Positions 1 through 12,979 of a stretch of DNA of 64,000 nucleotides are shown one piece after another (the first letter of the stretch is position 1; every line of letters begins with the position of its first letter). Under the pieces are notes generated by a model that was given only the letters and a program-made list of their open reading frames with translations, did not search any database and had not been told where the DNA came from. The DNA is taken from assembly GCA_963792655.1 (NCBI GenBank), contig CAWBWU010000001.1:496001-560000 (forward strand), read 5' to 3'. The DNA is from DOZZ01 sp963792655. GTDB taxonomy: Bacteria; Acidobacteriota; Terriglobia; Bryobacterales; Bryobacteraceae. A program made the position numbers and the translations under genes.

Positions 1-147
1 TCCCGCATTCTTGAACGTGGCGTCGATTTCGATCAGGTCGTCTTTGCGAACGGCCGTCAGTTCCGTCACGGTGATCTCGGCGGGCTTGCGGGTCTTTTGG
101 GCCGGCAGAGCCAGCACAAGCAGTAGAAGCAGAAAGAGTGCGCGCAT
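1..147 (-). CDS. Secreted protein of unknown function, N-terminal part only
   Basis: The reading frame starts with ATG at 147 and runs off the left edge, leaving 49 codons. The first 17 or so residues form a leucine-rich signal peptide ending near ALPAQ. The next part (KPAEITVTELTAVRKDD) looks like the start of a beta-rich secreted domain. It is divergent from the glycosylasparaginase gene at 201. The family cannot be named from this fragment. Confidence 0.6.
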   Translation of the reverse strand, partial: MRALFLLLLLVLALPAQKTRKPAEITVTELTAVRKDDLIEIDATFKNAG

Positions 148-200
148 TGCTTTCGATCTAGTTTGGCATCGTTCTGGTACATTAGAATTTCTCACCGGAC

Positions 201-1265
201 ATGATGAATCGCCGACAGTGGATGCTCGCGTCCACAGCGCTTCCGGCTGCAGCAATGGCTGCGGCAAGTCCCGGGAATATTGTTATTTCGAGTGAGAACG
301 GAACTGCTGCGTGCACCAAGGCAATGAGCGTTCTCAGCGCTGGCGGCGACACGCTGGACGCGGTGATTGCGGGCGTCAACATCGTCGAACTCGATCCGAA
401 TGACGACAGCGTCGGTTACGGCGGTTTGCCGAACGAAGACGGCGTTGTGGAACTGGATGCGTCCGTGATGCACGGTCCTACGCGGCGTGCGGGTTCGGTT
501 GGCGCCATTCGCAATGTGAAGACTCCATCGCTGGTGGCGAAGGCCGTGATGGAACAGACCAGCCACGTGATGCTGGTTGGCGACGGGGCGACCCGTTTCG
601 CGAAGATGCAGGGCTTTCGTGAAGACGATTTATTGACCGAGCATTCGCGCATGGCGTGGCTGCTCTGGAAGAAGATGCTGCGCAACGAGTCCGGTTCGAG
701 CAACTGGGCAGGCGCGGCGCCGCATGCGGAGTTGCGCAAGCAGTTCCCGAACGCGAGCGATGAGACATACGAACTCGCCTGGCAGAGAGCCGTGGGGCGG
801 CCAATCACCGGAACCATCAACTGTCTGGCGCTGAATGCGAAGGGTGAAATGTCGGGCGTGACCACCACCAGCGGTCTGGCGTGGAAGATCCCGGGCCGTG
901 TGGGAGATTCGCCAATTATCGGCGCCGGGCTTTACGTGGATCAGGATGTGGGCGCGGCGGGCTCGACCGGGCTGGGTGAAGAAAATATCCGTGTGGCCGG
1001 CGCGCACACCATTGTCGAAAACATGCGGCGCGGGATGGGGCCGCAGGAAGCATGTCTCGACGCGGTGAAGCGCGTGGCGCGCAATTACGATGGGAACCGC
1101 GCCGGCTTGCAGCGCTTCGATTTGAATTTTTACGCGCTGCGTAAAGATGGCGCGTACGGTGGGGCAACGCTGTGGAATGACACCAAAGCGGCGCCCAAGC
1201 GGTTTGCGGTAAACGACGGGACGGCAACGCGGCTCGAAAAGTGTGCGTTTCTACTCGGGCGTTGA
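201..1265 (+). CDS. N(4)-(beta-N-acetylglucosaminyl)-L-asparaginase (glycosylasparaginase)
   Basis: Ntn-hydrolase of family T2 that splits the GlcNAc-asparagine link of glycopeptides. The N-terminus has a twin-arginine-like signal (NRRQWMLAS) with an alanine-rich hydrophobic stretch, so the enzyme is probably exported. The precursor cleaves itself before a threonine. The best candidate is Thr205 in PITGTINCLAL, followed by the family's GVTTTSGLAWKIPGRVGDSP and GAGLYVDQDVGAAGSTGLGE segments, which match the human enzyme's GRVGDSP and GAA/G-TG regions. The length (354 aa) is normal. Two adjacent ATGs (201 and 204) are possible starts. It stands alone upstream of the respiratory operon. The gap 1266-1427 holds an AT-rich stretch that probably carries the act promoter, but I could not fix a single -35/-10 pair. 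Confidence 0.9.
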   Translation: MMNRRQWMLASTALPAAAMAAASPGNIVISSENGTAACTKAMSVLSAGGDTLDAVIAGVNIVELDPNDDSVGYGGLPNEDGVVELDASVMHGPTRRAGSVGAIRNVKTPSLVAKAVMEQTSHVMLVGDGATRFAKMQGFREDDLLTEHSRMAWLLWKKMLRNESGSSNWAGAAPHAELRKQFPNASDETYELAWQRAVGRPITGTINCLALNAKGEMSGVTTTSGLAWKIPGRVGDSPIIGAGLYVDQDVGAAGSTGLGEENIRVAGAHTIVENMRRGMGPQEACLDAVKRVARNYDGNRAGLQRFDLNFYALRKDGAYGGATLWNDTKAAPKRFAVNDGTATRLEKCAFLLGR

Positions 1266-1427
1266 TCGTTCCGCAAAATTTAAGTAGCAGTGGCGAACGA
1301 AAAAAGATTATGGTGCGGGTGACGTGCGCGACCGCATCGGTAAATATAAGCGGTGCTGATTGACGACTTTGGGAATGCAACGCGAAATAGGCAATAATAC
1401 GGATTCGCAAAATTAGCCAGGAATCGA

Positions 1428-2081
1428 ATGCCTCAGATTTTTAAACCAGCCTCGAACTACGTGTTCAAGATCTCCATCGTGGGAGGCGTCATTCTGCTGT
1501 TGTGCACGCTCGGCTTGCTGTATGAATTAGGTGCCGACTCCTCGTATGCCACGCGCCAAGGGCAAGCGCGCGAACAGCCCGTGCCGTTCAGCCATACGCA
1601 CCACGTCGGTTCGATGGGGATTGATTGCCGCTATTGCCATTCGTCGGTTGAAAATGCCGCTTACGCGCAAGTGCCTCCGACCAAGACGTGCATGAATTGT
1701 CACTCGCAGATCTGGGTCACGAGCCCGACGCTCGAGCCTGTGCGCGCCAGCTTTCGTACCGATGAGTCCATCAAATGGACCAAGGTTCATGATCTGCCTG
1801 ATTTTGTCTACTTCAATCACAGCATCCATGTGAAGAAGGGTGTAGGCTGCGAAACGTGCCACGGCCGTGTCGACACTATGCCGCTGATGTACCAGCAGAA
1901 TTCGCTGGAGATGCGGTGGTGCCTCGATTGTCATCGCAACCCTGAGAAGTACGTGCGGCCGCGCGAGTTCATTACCAAGATGGGCTACGTGCCCAGCGAG
2001 AGCCAGGAGACTTTGGGCCCCAAACTCGTGAAGGAATACCAAATTCAGAAACTGGATACCTGCTACACCTGCCATCGATGA
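1428..2081 (+). CDS. actA: Alternative complex III pentaheme cytochrome subunit ActA
   Basis: First gene of the act operon. One N-terminal membrane anchor (about residues 13-32) is followed by a periplasmic domain with five CxxCH heme sites: CRYCH, CMNCH, CETCH, CLDCH and CYTCH, the last at the very C-terminus. This is the known ActA layout. In alternative complex III, ActA passes electrons from quinol oxidation to a cytochrome or oxidase. The 217 aa length fits the family. The stop overlaps the start of actB by four bases (ATGA), so the two are translationally coupled. No frameshift is seen here, unlike the rest of the operon. Confidence 0.95.
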   Translation: MPQIFKPASNYVFKISIVGGVILLLCTLGLLYELGADSSYATRQGQAREQPVPFSHTHHVGSMGIDCRYCHSSVENAAYAQVPPTKTCMNCHSQIWVTSPTLEPVRASFRTDESIKWTKVHDLPDFVYFNHSIHVKKGVGCETCHGRVDTMPLMYQQNSLEMRWCLDCHRNPEKYVRPREFITKMGYVPSESQETLGPKLVKEYQIQKLDTCYTCHR

Positions 2082-5000
2082 GCGAGCAAAAACCAAACAT
2101 GGATATCGGCGCCATCCGCGCGCGCCTCGAAGGCGCCCAGGGCCGTGAGTACTGGCGCTGCCTCGAAGAACTGGCGGACACCGACGGCTTCCAGGACATG
2201 CTGCACCGCGAATTCCCGCATCAGGCGGGTGAGTGGCACGATGCAGAAGGCCGGCGCAACTTCCTGAAGCTGATGGGAGCGTCGCTGGCGCTCGCCGGGC
2301 TTGGAGCCTGCACCCGTCAGCCCACTGAGTTCGTGATGCCGTACGTCACCGCGCCCGAGCAGTTGATTCCGGGCGTGCCGCAGTTCTATGCAACCGCAGT
2401 GACGCTGAGCGGCGTTGCGACGGGCGTGCTGATGGAAAGCCACATGGGCCGGCCTACCAAGGTTGAGGGCAACCCGCAGCATCCGGCGAGCTTGGGCAAG
2501 ACGGACGCGATCACGCAGGCGTCGGTGCTGAACGCTGTACGATCCCGATCGTTCGCAGATCGATCACGTACCTGCGGCGAGATTCGCTCCTTCGCATGCT
2601 TTCTTGGCATGGCCGAAAGATGCGCTCCGCGATCAGATTGCCAAGAGGCGGTGTCGGGCATTCGGATTCTGACGAAATCGTCACGTCGCCGAGTTTAGCC
2701 GCGCAGTTGCAGGCGATGCTGACGCAGTTCCCGAGCGCGAAGTGGCATCAGTACGAACCGCTGGGCCGTGCCGGGCACGCGAGGGTGGCAAGCTCGCGAC
2801 CGGGCAGTACGTCAACACGATATATAATTTCGATCAGGCAGACGTCGTGCTGTCGCTCGATTCCGATTTTCTGACGGGCGGCCGGTGCAGCGTCCGATAT
2901 GCGCGCGATTTCTCATCGAAGCGCAAGGTGCGCGGATCGCAAACGGCGATGAACCGGTTGTACGTCGTCGAGACTCTCCGACCGCAACCGGCGGCAAGGC
3001 CGATCATCGTCTTCCCGTCAAGCCTTCGCAGATGGCCGCGTGTCGCGCGTCAACTCGCGGCTGCCGTTGGCGCGGGCGGAGAGGCGGCGGAGCAAATGCT
3101 ACGCGGTTCATGACGCGCGTGGCTGCAGGATCTGAACGCGCATAAGGGCGCGAGCATCGTCATTGCGGGTGATGATCAGCCGGCGGAAGTGCATGCGCTT
3201 GCGCATGCCATGAACACGGCGCTCGGCAACACGGGCAAGACGGTTTTCTACACCGACCCGATCGAAGCCAAGCCGGTCGATCAGGTAGCGTCGCTGCGCG
3301 AGTTGATGAACGATCTCGATTCGGGTCAGGTCGACATGCTGTTCATCCTCGGCGGCAATCCGGTCTACAACGCGCCGGCCGATCTATACGCGAAAGACAA
3401 GTTGATGAAAGCCAAGATGCGCGTGCATCTCGGCCTCTACAACGACGAGACCGCTGAGATTTGCCAGTGGCATATACCGGAATCGCACGCGCTCGAAGCG
3501 TGGGGCGATGCCCGCGCCTACGATGGCACGGTGACGATCATGCAGCCGCTGATCGCTCCGCTTTACGGCTACTCGAAATCCGCGAACGAACTGCTGGGCA
3601 TCTTCACCGATAGTCCGGAGCCCAACAGCTACGATCTGGTTCGCGCCTACTGGCAGAAGCAGCATGCCGGTGGAGACTTCGAAACGTGGTGGCGGCATGC
3701 CGTGCACGATGGTCTGGTGCCCAACTCGGCACTGCCCGTCAGAACCGCAGCGGCCAAGGCGCCACCGGCGGGCAACGCCTCAACGGGCAACGACCTCGAA
3801 ATTTCGTTCCACGCCGATCCTTTTCTTTACGACGGGCGCTTTGCCAACAACGGCTGGATGATGGAGTTGCCGCGGCCTGTCACCAAGCTCACCTGGGACA
3901 ATGCGGCGGTCATCAGTCCGGCGACTGCCGGGCGCCTCGGTCTTCAGACGGAAGATTACGTTGAGCTGAAATCGAACGGCCGCACGGCTTGGGCCGCAGT
4001 GTGGATACAACCCGGGCAGCCGGACGATTCGATCTCCGTCTATCTCGGCTACGGGCGCACCCGCGCCGGTCGCGTCGGAAATGGCGCCGGCTTCAACGCT
4101 TATGCGTTGCGTACGGCGAATCAGCCCTCGTTTGCGAGCGTCGAAGTGCGCAAGCTTGGCCGCAAGTTCCCGCTGGCATCCACGCAGCAGCACTACCTGA
4201 TTGACGGCGGCAAGGGTGGCGAGCTCGAAGCCATCGAACAGAAGAAGCGCGGAATTCTACGCGGCGGCACCATCGCCGAGTATCAGAAGAATCCTGAGTT
4301 CGCGCAGGAAGCAGTCGAAGCGCCGCCGAAGGGTCTCACGATCTATCCGGAAACCTTCACGTATAAGGGCTACGCGTGGGGCATGGTCGATCGACCTGAC
4401 TGCTTGCACCGGATGCGGAACCTGCACCGCCGCTTGCCAGGCGGAGAACAACATCTCGGTCGTGGGTAAAGAGCAGGTGCTGGTCACGCGCGAAATGCAC
4501 TGGATTCGTGTCGACCGCTACTTCTCGGGCGACATCGAAAACCCGAGCACTCACTTCCAGCCGGTGCCGTGCATGCAGTGTGAGAATGCGCCTTGCGAAG
4601 TGGTCTGCCCGGTTGCGGCGACGATCACCGATCAAGAGGGCATCAACAACATGGTGTACAACCGCTGCGTCGGTACGCGCTATTGTTCGAATAACTGCCC
4701 TTACAAAGTGCGCCGCTTCAACTTCATGCGCTTCGCGGATCTGGATACCGAGAGCCTGAAGATGGTGCGCAACCCGGACGTGACGGTGCGTACGCGCGGC
4801 GTGATGGAGAAGTGCACCTACTGCATCCAGCGCATCAGCCAGGCCAAGATCACGGCGGAGAAGCAGGACCGGCGCGTGCTCGATGGCGAAATCGTAACGG
4901 CCTGCCAGGCCGCGTGCCCCACGCGACGCGATTGTCTTCGGTGACATCAACGATCCGAAGAGCGCCGTGGCCAACCTGCGCAAAGAAAAACTGAATTACG

Positions 5001-5099
5001 GAATGCTGGCCGAATTGAACACGCGCCCGCGAACCACGTATCTGGCGGAGTTGCGCAATCCCAACCGGGGATCTGCAGTCCGCGGAAGCCAAGAGCTAA
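2078..5099 (+). CDS. actB: Alternative complex III molybdopterin-like/iron-sulfur subunit ActB (frameshifted)
   Basis: Start at 2078; the C-terminal LQSAEAKS ends at TAA 5097-5099. About 60 residues in, a Tat motif (RRNFLKLMG) precedes a hydrophobic stretch, as known for ActB. The first part (to about 4380) is the MopB-like domain (KVEGNPQHPAS, FILGGNPVYNAPAD). The second part is a ferredoxin-like domain with cysteine groups CTGCGTCTAAC, CMQCENAPCEVVC, CVGTRYCSNNC and CTYC...CQAAC, which in the family hold three 4Fe-4S and one 3Fe-4S cluster. The frame breaks at least eight times (near 2535, 2665, 2775, 2980, 3030, 3115, 4387, 4918 and 5069). All pieces are in order and well conserved, so consensus errors are likelier than true loss. 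Confidence 0.9.
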
Positions 5100-5103
5100 G
5101 GCC

Positions 5104-6494
<1,391 letters not shown>

Positions 6495-6498
<4 letters not shown>

Positions 6499-7049
6499 CC
6501 AGCATTGAACACAAGCCGCCAATTTACGGCGTCATGGCGGAGTTTCGTAACTCCGACGACCTGGTGGATGCGTGCAAGCGCGCGCGTGAAGCGGGTTATC
6601 GCAAGATGGATGCATACACGCCCGTGCCGGTCGAAGAACTGCACGACGTGCTGCACCTGCACGACGATGGCGTCTCGCTGCTCGACGTTGATCGGCGGGC
6701 TGATCCGGCTGTTTCGGCGGATTCGGTCTGATGTCTTGGTGTTCGGCCTGGCTTATCCGCTGAACATCGGCGGCCGTCCGCTGATGAGCGTGCCGATGTT
6801 TATCCCGATTACTTTCGAGTTGCACGATCCTGTGTGCCGGCCTGACCGCGGCGATTCAGCATGATCATCATGAACGGCCTGCCGATGCCGTACCATCCGG
6901 TGTTCAATGTGGAGCCGCTTTGTGCGGGCATCGCGCGAACAAATTTTTCCTCTGCATCGAAGTCGGAAGATCCGAAGTTCGACCGGCGGAAGACGGCCCG
7001 ATTTCTGCGAGAGCTGAAGCGGAAGAGGTGGCCGAAGTTGCGACATTAA
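6495..7049 (+). CDS. actD: Alternative complex III subunit ActD, DUF3341 family (frameshifted)
   Basis: Small membrane subunit of alternative complex III. The N-terminal soluble part (PPIYGVMAEFRNSDDLVDAC, YTPVPVEELHDVLHLHDDG) matches the DUF3341 domain. It is followed by two membrane segments (LIGGLI..., then AYPLNIGGRPLMS and FIPITFEL) and by MIIMNGLPMPYHPVFNV, the classic ActD signature. Frames break near 6688, 6715, 6830 and 6940. The start ATG overlaps the actC stop. The TAA at 7047-7049 is the best end, although frame errors near the C-terminus leave some doubt. Confidence 0.85.
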
Positions 7050-7746
7050 GCTACCCACGCAAGCCGATCTGGGTTGGACGGTCGCTGCTGGCGTGATGTC
7101 GCTGTCGGGTGCCGTCAGGACATGCACGATCAGCCGAAATACAAGCCGCTGCGCTATGCAATTTTTCGAAGACGGCCGCACGTCCCGTCCGCTGGTGGCG
7201 AATACCATCGCCCGCGGCCAACTGCAGGAAGACGATGCGTTCTATACTCGGCAAGAATGGCAAGGACGATGTCGACGACGTTTCCCATCGAAATCGACAA
7301 GCAGTTGATCGAGCGCGGGCGCAGATCGCTTCAATATCTATTGCAGCCCTGCCACGGTCAGATCGGCAACGGTCTGGGCATGATCGTGCGCCGCGGATTC
7401 AAGCAGCCGCCTTCGTATCACATCGACCGCTTGCGCCAGGCGCCCGTCGGGCATTTCTACGACGTGATCACCAACGGCTACGGCGCGATGTTGAATTACG
7501 CGCAACAGATTCAGCCGCGCGACCGCTGGGCGATCGTCGGCTTACATCCGCGCGCTGCAGTATAGCCAGAACGCGAACATGAACGATTTGCGCGCCGAAG
7601 CAGCGCAGCAAGCTTCCCTCGGTCGACAAGATGAAGCTGGCGCCGGGAGCGCCGCACGACCCCGCAATGACGAATCCTGAAGCTCCGGCGATTCAGCCGG
7701 GTGTACCGAGTGTTGCGCCCAATTCCAGACCGGGGCGCCCCAATGA
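7045..7746 (+). CDS. actE: Alternative complex III monoheme cytochrome lipoprotein ActE (frameshifted)
   Basis: Cytochrome c subunit with one heme site, CSPCH, in the context NIYCSPCHGQIGNGLGMIVRRG, then YDVITNGYGAMLNYAQQI and RDRWAIVAYIRALQ, typical of ActE. A lipobox is visible once a lost base near 7107 is allowed for (MSLSGC). This puts the mature lipid-bearing cysteine just before RQDMHDQPKYKPL. The frame breaks at least six times. The start is uncertain: the hydrophobic stretch WTVAAGVMSLSG needs a start upstream of 7093, and the best place is around 7045, overlapping the actD stop, where the written codon is ATT. A damaged ATGA junction would explain this. The end at TGA 7744-7746 overlaps actF. 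Confidence 0.8.
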
Positions 7747-8924
7747 TCGAAAATCAATACACCATGGAGCCCGGGATGGGCTCGACTCTCCGCAAATACC
7801 AGAGCTGGGCGATCATCGCTGCTGTTATTGGCGTCGTCGGCTGCGTGTTCGGCATCTTCCTCGATCACGGGCTGGACCATTTCTTTCGCGGATGGCTTGT
7901 CGGCTTTGTTCTCTGGTGGGGAGTTTCCCTCGGATCGCTCGCGATCCTGATGCTGCAATACACCACAGGCGGCGCGTGGGGTGTGGTGATCCGCCGCATC
8001 CTGGAAGCGTCTACGCGGAACCTGCCGCTCATTGCACTTCTGTTTATTCCTCTGCTGTTCGGAATGCACTCGTTGTTCGAGTGGACGCGGCCCGAGGCGA
8101 CGCATGACCAAGTCGTTCAACTCAAGAGCGCCTACCTGAACATCCCGTTCTTTATCGTCCGCCAGGTCATTTATTTCGCGATCTGGATTGGTATGGCGTG
8201 GGCCTTAAATCGCTGGTCCCTGCAGCAGGACGAAAGCCGCGACATCAATATCACTCGCCGGATCGAAAAGCTCAGTGCGCCGGGCATTTTGATCTACGTG
8301 CTCACGCTGACGTTTGCCTCGACGGACTGGATCATGTCGCTCGATCCGCATTGGTTCTCGACGATCCTCGGCTTCATCATGCTTTCCGGTCAGGGCCTGT
8401 CGACTTTCGCGCTCGTTATCACCGTGCTCATTTTGCTTTCCCATGCCGAGCCGATGAAGTCGTTCGTAACCAAGCGCCACCTGCACGATCTGGGCAAACT
8501 GCTGCTTGCGTTCACGATGCTCTGGGCATACCTGAACTTTTCACAGTTAGTTATCATCTGGGCCGGCAACCTGCCCGAAGAGATCACCTGGTACGTCACT
8601 CGCATGAACAACGGGTGGGGGACCGTTGGGTCGATCCTGCTGATGTTCCACTTCGTGCTGCCGTTCCTGATGCTGCTCTCGCAGCGGCTCAAAATGAATC
8701 CGCGGCGGCTGACGTTTGTCGCGATCTGGATTTTGCTTGCCGCGCTTGCTCGACATCTTCTTCATGATCGAGCCCAACTTCAATCGCGACCAGTTCCGTT
8801 TGAGCATCATGGATATTGCGGCGCCGCTCGCCATCGGCGGCATCTGGATGGCGATGTTCCTGTTCCAATTGCGGCAGCGTCCGTTGTTGCCGGTGAACGA
8901 TCCAGTTGTTGCAGAAAGCGTTGA
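7743..8924 (+). CDS. actF: Alternative complex III NrfD-like membrane subunit ActF (frameshifted near the end)
   Basis: Second NrfD-like polytopic subunit. The start MIENQYTMEPGMGS at 7743 fits the ATGA overlap with actE. About ten membrane helices are visible, including SWAIIAAVIGVVGCVFGIFL, GWLVGFVLWWGVSLGSLAI, NLPLIALLFIPLLFG, LTLTFASTDWIMSLDPHWFS and NGWGTVGSILLMFHFVLPF. The DPHWFST region is a strong ActF marker. The frame shifts near 8748, continues as LDIFFMIEPNFNRDQFRLS, and must shift back near 8905 to end at TGA 8922-8924, just before the next gene. Confidence 0.88.
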   Translation: MIENQYTMEPGMGSTLRKYQSWAIIAAVIGVVGCVFGIFLDHGLDHFFRGWLVGFVLWWGVSLGSLAILMLQYTTGGAWGVVIRRILEASTRNLPLIALLFIPLLFGMHSLFEWTRPEATHDQVVQLKSAYLNIPFFIVRQVIYFAIWIGMAWALNRWSLQQDESRDINITRRIEKLSAPGILIYVLTLTFASTDWIMSLDPHWFSTILGFIMLSGQGLSTFALVITVLILLSHAEPMKSFVTKRHLHDLGKLLLAFTMLWAYLNFSQLVIIWAGNLPEEITWYVTRMNNGWGTVGSILLMFHFVLPFLMLLSQRLKMNPRRLTFVAIWILLAALARHLLHDRAQLQSRPVPFEHHGYCGAARHRRHLDGDVPVPIAAASVVAGERSSCCRKR

Positions 8925-8927
8925 GCC

Positions 8928-9422
8928 ATGGACGACATCACTAAGCACTCACACCATCACCCGCACGAGGAAGAGAACCCGAGCGTTGCGCATGAGCGCG
9001 GCGACGCCGACGTTTTTACCATCTCGAAATATGGGATCGGGTTGGCGATCAGTGTGGTCATTGTGGTCTTCGCCATGTGGGGTCTCTTCGACTGGTTTTA
9101 TATCCGTGAAAGCGATAAGCCGGTGGAGTTTTCGCCGCAGGTTTTGAAAGAGCGTCCCTCGCTTCCGCCCGAGCCGCGTTTGCAGGCTCAGCCGAAAGTG
9201 GAGTTGCGGCAGCTGCGTGAATCCGAAGAGCAACACCTGAACGGTTACGGCTGGATCGATCCGGACAAGGGCACCATCCGCATTCCGATTGAAGACGCCA
9301 TCGATATGACCGCGAAGAAGGGTTTGCCGTCTGCCCCGGGTGCGCCCGATCTGGTGCGTGGTTCACGCCAGATGCCCTCAGGTTCAAGCAGCGGCAGGAT
9401 TCTGGAAAAGTTCGCGCAATGA
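8928..9422 (+). CDS. Single-pass membrane protein of the act/cox cluster, unknown function
   Basis: 164 aa. A histidine-rich N-terminus (HSHHHPHEEE) is followed by one membrane segment (about residues 35-58, IGLAISVVIVVFAMWGLFDW) and a periplasmic part with the motif YGWIDPDKGTIRIPIEDAID near residues 107-126. Proteins with a similar YGW-D-G-RIPI-A motif are often found between complex III genes and oxidase genes, but I know of no proven role. It sits between actF and the SCO gene and overlaps the latter by four bases, so it is translated from the same operon. The His-rich tail is cytoplasmic if the topology is N-in. A role in oxidase assembly or metal handling is plausible but unproven. Confidence 0.8.
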   Translation: MDDITKHSHHHPHEEENPSVAHERGDADVFTISKYGIGLAISVVIVVFAMWGLFDWFYIRESDKPVEFSPQVLKERPSLPPEPRLQAQPKVELRQLRESEEQHLNGYGWIDPDKGTIRIPIEDAIDMTAKKGLPSAPGAPDLVRGSRQMPSGSSSGRILEKFAQ

Positions 9423-10264
9423 AATTCTTTGCTGCATCCCTGCTTTGTCTCGCGCTGGCCGCGCAAGCGCTGCCGCAGACGCAGGACCTGTTGAATATGA
9501 AGGGGCAGGATCGCCCGATCCCTTTGCAGAAGGTGAAGATCGATCAACGCCTGAACTCGCAGGTGCCGCTCGATGCGACGTTCCGCGATGAAACCGGCAA
9601 GACGGTAAAGCTGGGCGACTACTTCGGCAAGCGGCCCGTGCTGATGGCGCTGGTGTACTACGAGTGCCCCATGCTCTGCACGCAAATCCTGCAAGGGATG
9701 GTGCGTTCGTTGAAGCTGGTCTCGTTCAACCCCGGCCAGGAATTTGAAGTGGTGGTGATCAGTTTCGATGCGCGCGATAAGCCGCCGCTGGCCGCCGCCA
9801 AAAAAGCCGCCATGCTGAAGAGCTATGGAAGGCCGGACACGGCGAACGGATTCCATCTGCTGACCGGCGATCTTGCGCCGATCAAAGCGGTGACCGAGTC
9901 TGTCGGTTTCCAATATTTCTATGACGTGCACACCGATCAGTTCGCGCATGCGAGTGCAATCTACGCGCTGACCAAAGAGGGGCGTCTCTCGCGCTACTTT
10001 TACGGCATCGAGTACGCACCGAAGGACGTGCGGCTCGGCTTGATCGAGGCGGCCCAAAATAAGATCGGCACGCCGGTCGACCAGATTCTGTTGTTCTGTT
10101 ACCACTACGATCCGATGACAGGAAAATATACGCCGGTGGCGATGAATATCTTGCGAGTGGCAGGGGGCGCGACGCTGGCTATGCTCGGCGGTTTCGTGTT
10201 CACGATGCTGCGCCGCGACAACAAGCCGCGCGGGAACGCGCCTGACGACAGGCGGACTGCATAA
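9419..10264 (+). CDS. SCO1/SenC/PrrC family copper chaperone
   Basis: Periplasmic thioredoxin-fold protein that delivers copper to the CuA centre of cytochrome oxidase. It has a signal peptide (residues 1-19), a thioredoxin-like domain with the copper ligands CPMLC in YYECPMLCTQIL, the distal histidine in DQFAHASAIYALT, and a C-terminal membrane segment (AMNILRVAGGATLAMLGGFV). The gene is intact, overlaps the previous stop and lies directly before coxB, whose product holds the CuA site, so the pairing makes biological sense. Confidence 0.93.
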   Translation: MKFFAASLLCLALAAQALPQTQDLLNMKGQDRPIPLQKVKIDQRLNSQVPLDATFRDETGKTVKLGDYFGKRPVLMALVYYECPMLCTQILQGMVRSLKLVSFNPGQEFEVVVISFDARDKPPLAAAKKAAMLKSYGRPDTANGFHLLTGDLAPIKAVTESVGFQYFYDVHTDQFAHASAIYALTKEGRLSRYFYGIEYAPKDVRLGLIEAAQNKIGTPVDQILLFCYHYDPMTGKYTPVAMNILRVAGGATLAMLGGFVFTMLRRDNKPRGNAPDDRRTA

Positions 10265-10266
10265 CT

Positions 10267-11317
10267 ATGGGTTCCAAGACGATTACATTTTTCCCCGAAC
10301 AGGCGTCTTCAATCTCCGGCAACGTAGATAACCTCTACTTCTTCCTGGTGCTGGTCAGCGCGTTCTTCTCGCTGCTGATCGCCGTGCTGATTGTCTACTT
10401 CGCCGTGAAGTACCGGCGCCGTTCAGATTCTGAAATCCCCACGCCGGCGCATGGTGGCATGATCCTCGAGATCGTGTGGAGCGTGATTCCGCTGGGCATC
10501 TCGATGGTGATCTTCGCGTGGGGCGCGAGCATCTTCTTCACCGAATCAAGGCCGCCCGCCGACTCGATGGAAATCTACGTCGTCGGCAAGCAGTGGATGT
10601 GGAAGGTGCAGCATATGGAAGGGCAGCGCGAAATCAACGAACTGCACATTCCCGTCAACCGCAACATCAAGCTGACACTGACGTCCGAAGATGTCATTCA
10701 CGATTTCTTTGTGCCGGAGTTTCGCACCAAAACCGACGTGGTGCCCGGGCGCTATACAACGGAGTGGTTCCGTCCCATCAAGACTGGCGTGTATCCATAT
10801 CTTCTGCGCCGAATATTGCGGCACCAAGCATTCGGGTATGGTGGGCTCGGTCTACGTGATGGAGCCGGCCGACTACGAAGCATGGCTTACCAATGGCGGC
10901 GCGCAGGGCTCGATGTCGCAGCGTGGCGAGGCACTGTTCCAGCAACTCGGGTGCGTGACGTGCCATCAGGCGGATGGCCACGGACGCTGTCCCACACTGG
11001 TGGGTCTGTTTGGCAAGCCCGTAGAAATCCAGGGCGGCCAGGTCGTAACGGCGGACGCCGGATACGTGCGGGAATCGATTCTGTATCCGCAGGCGAAGAT
11101 CGTCGCAGGCTACGAGCCGATCATGCCGACCTTCCAGGGGCAGGTGACCGAAGAGGGCGTGCAGCAACTGGTCGAGTACGTGAAGTCGATCGGACCGAAG
11201 GACAATAACAGTAGTGGCGCCAACATGCCGAGCCCGCTCACCACGGGTTCGCAGCCAGCGTCGCCGCAACAGCGGTTAACGAATCCGAACGCGATTACGG
11301 AACCGAAGCGCCGCTGA
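10267..11317 (+). CDS. coxB: Cytochrome c oxidase subunit II with fused cytochrome c (one frameshift)
   Basis: caa3-type subunit II. Two N-terminal membrane helices (residues about 20-45 and 60-85) are followed by the cupredoxin domain (GKQWMWKVQH, HDFFVPEFRTKTDVVPGRY) and the CuA ligands HIFCAEYCGTKHSGM. After this comes a cytochrome c domain with heme site CVTCH and a likely distal methionine in EPIMPTFQGQVTEEGV. The frame breaks near 10797, where TAT-CAT is written with an extra C; removing it gives VYHIFC. Because the cytochrome is fused, the oxidase can take electrons directly from alternative complex III. Confidence 0.93.
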
Positions 11318-11348
11318 GCAACATAGGGTTAGTTCGAGTGAAAGGATT

Positions 11349-12971
<1,623 letters not shown>

Positions 12972-12979
<8 letters not shown>

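Noticed and set aside
7045..7092. GTG at 7093 as the ActE start
   Set aside because: It would leave only about seven residues before the lipobox cysteine, too short for a lipoprotein signal.
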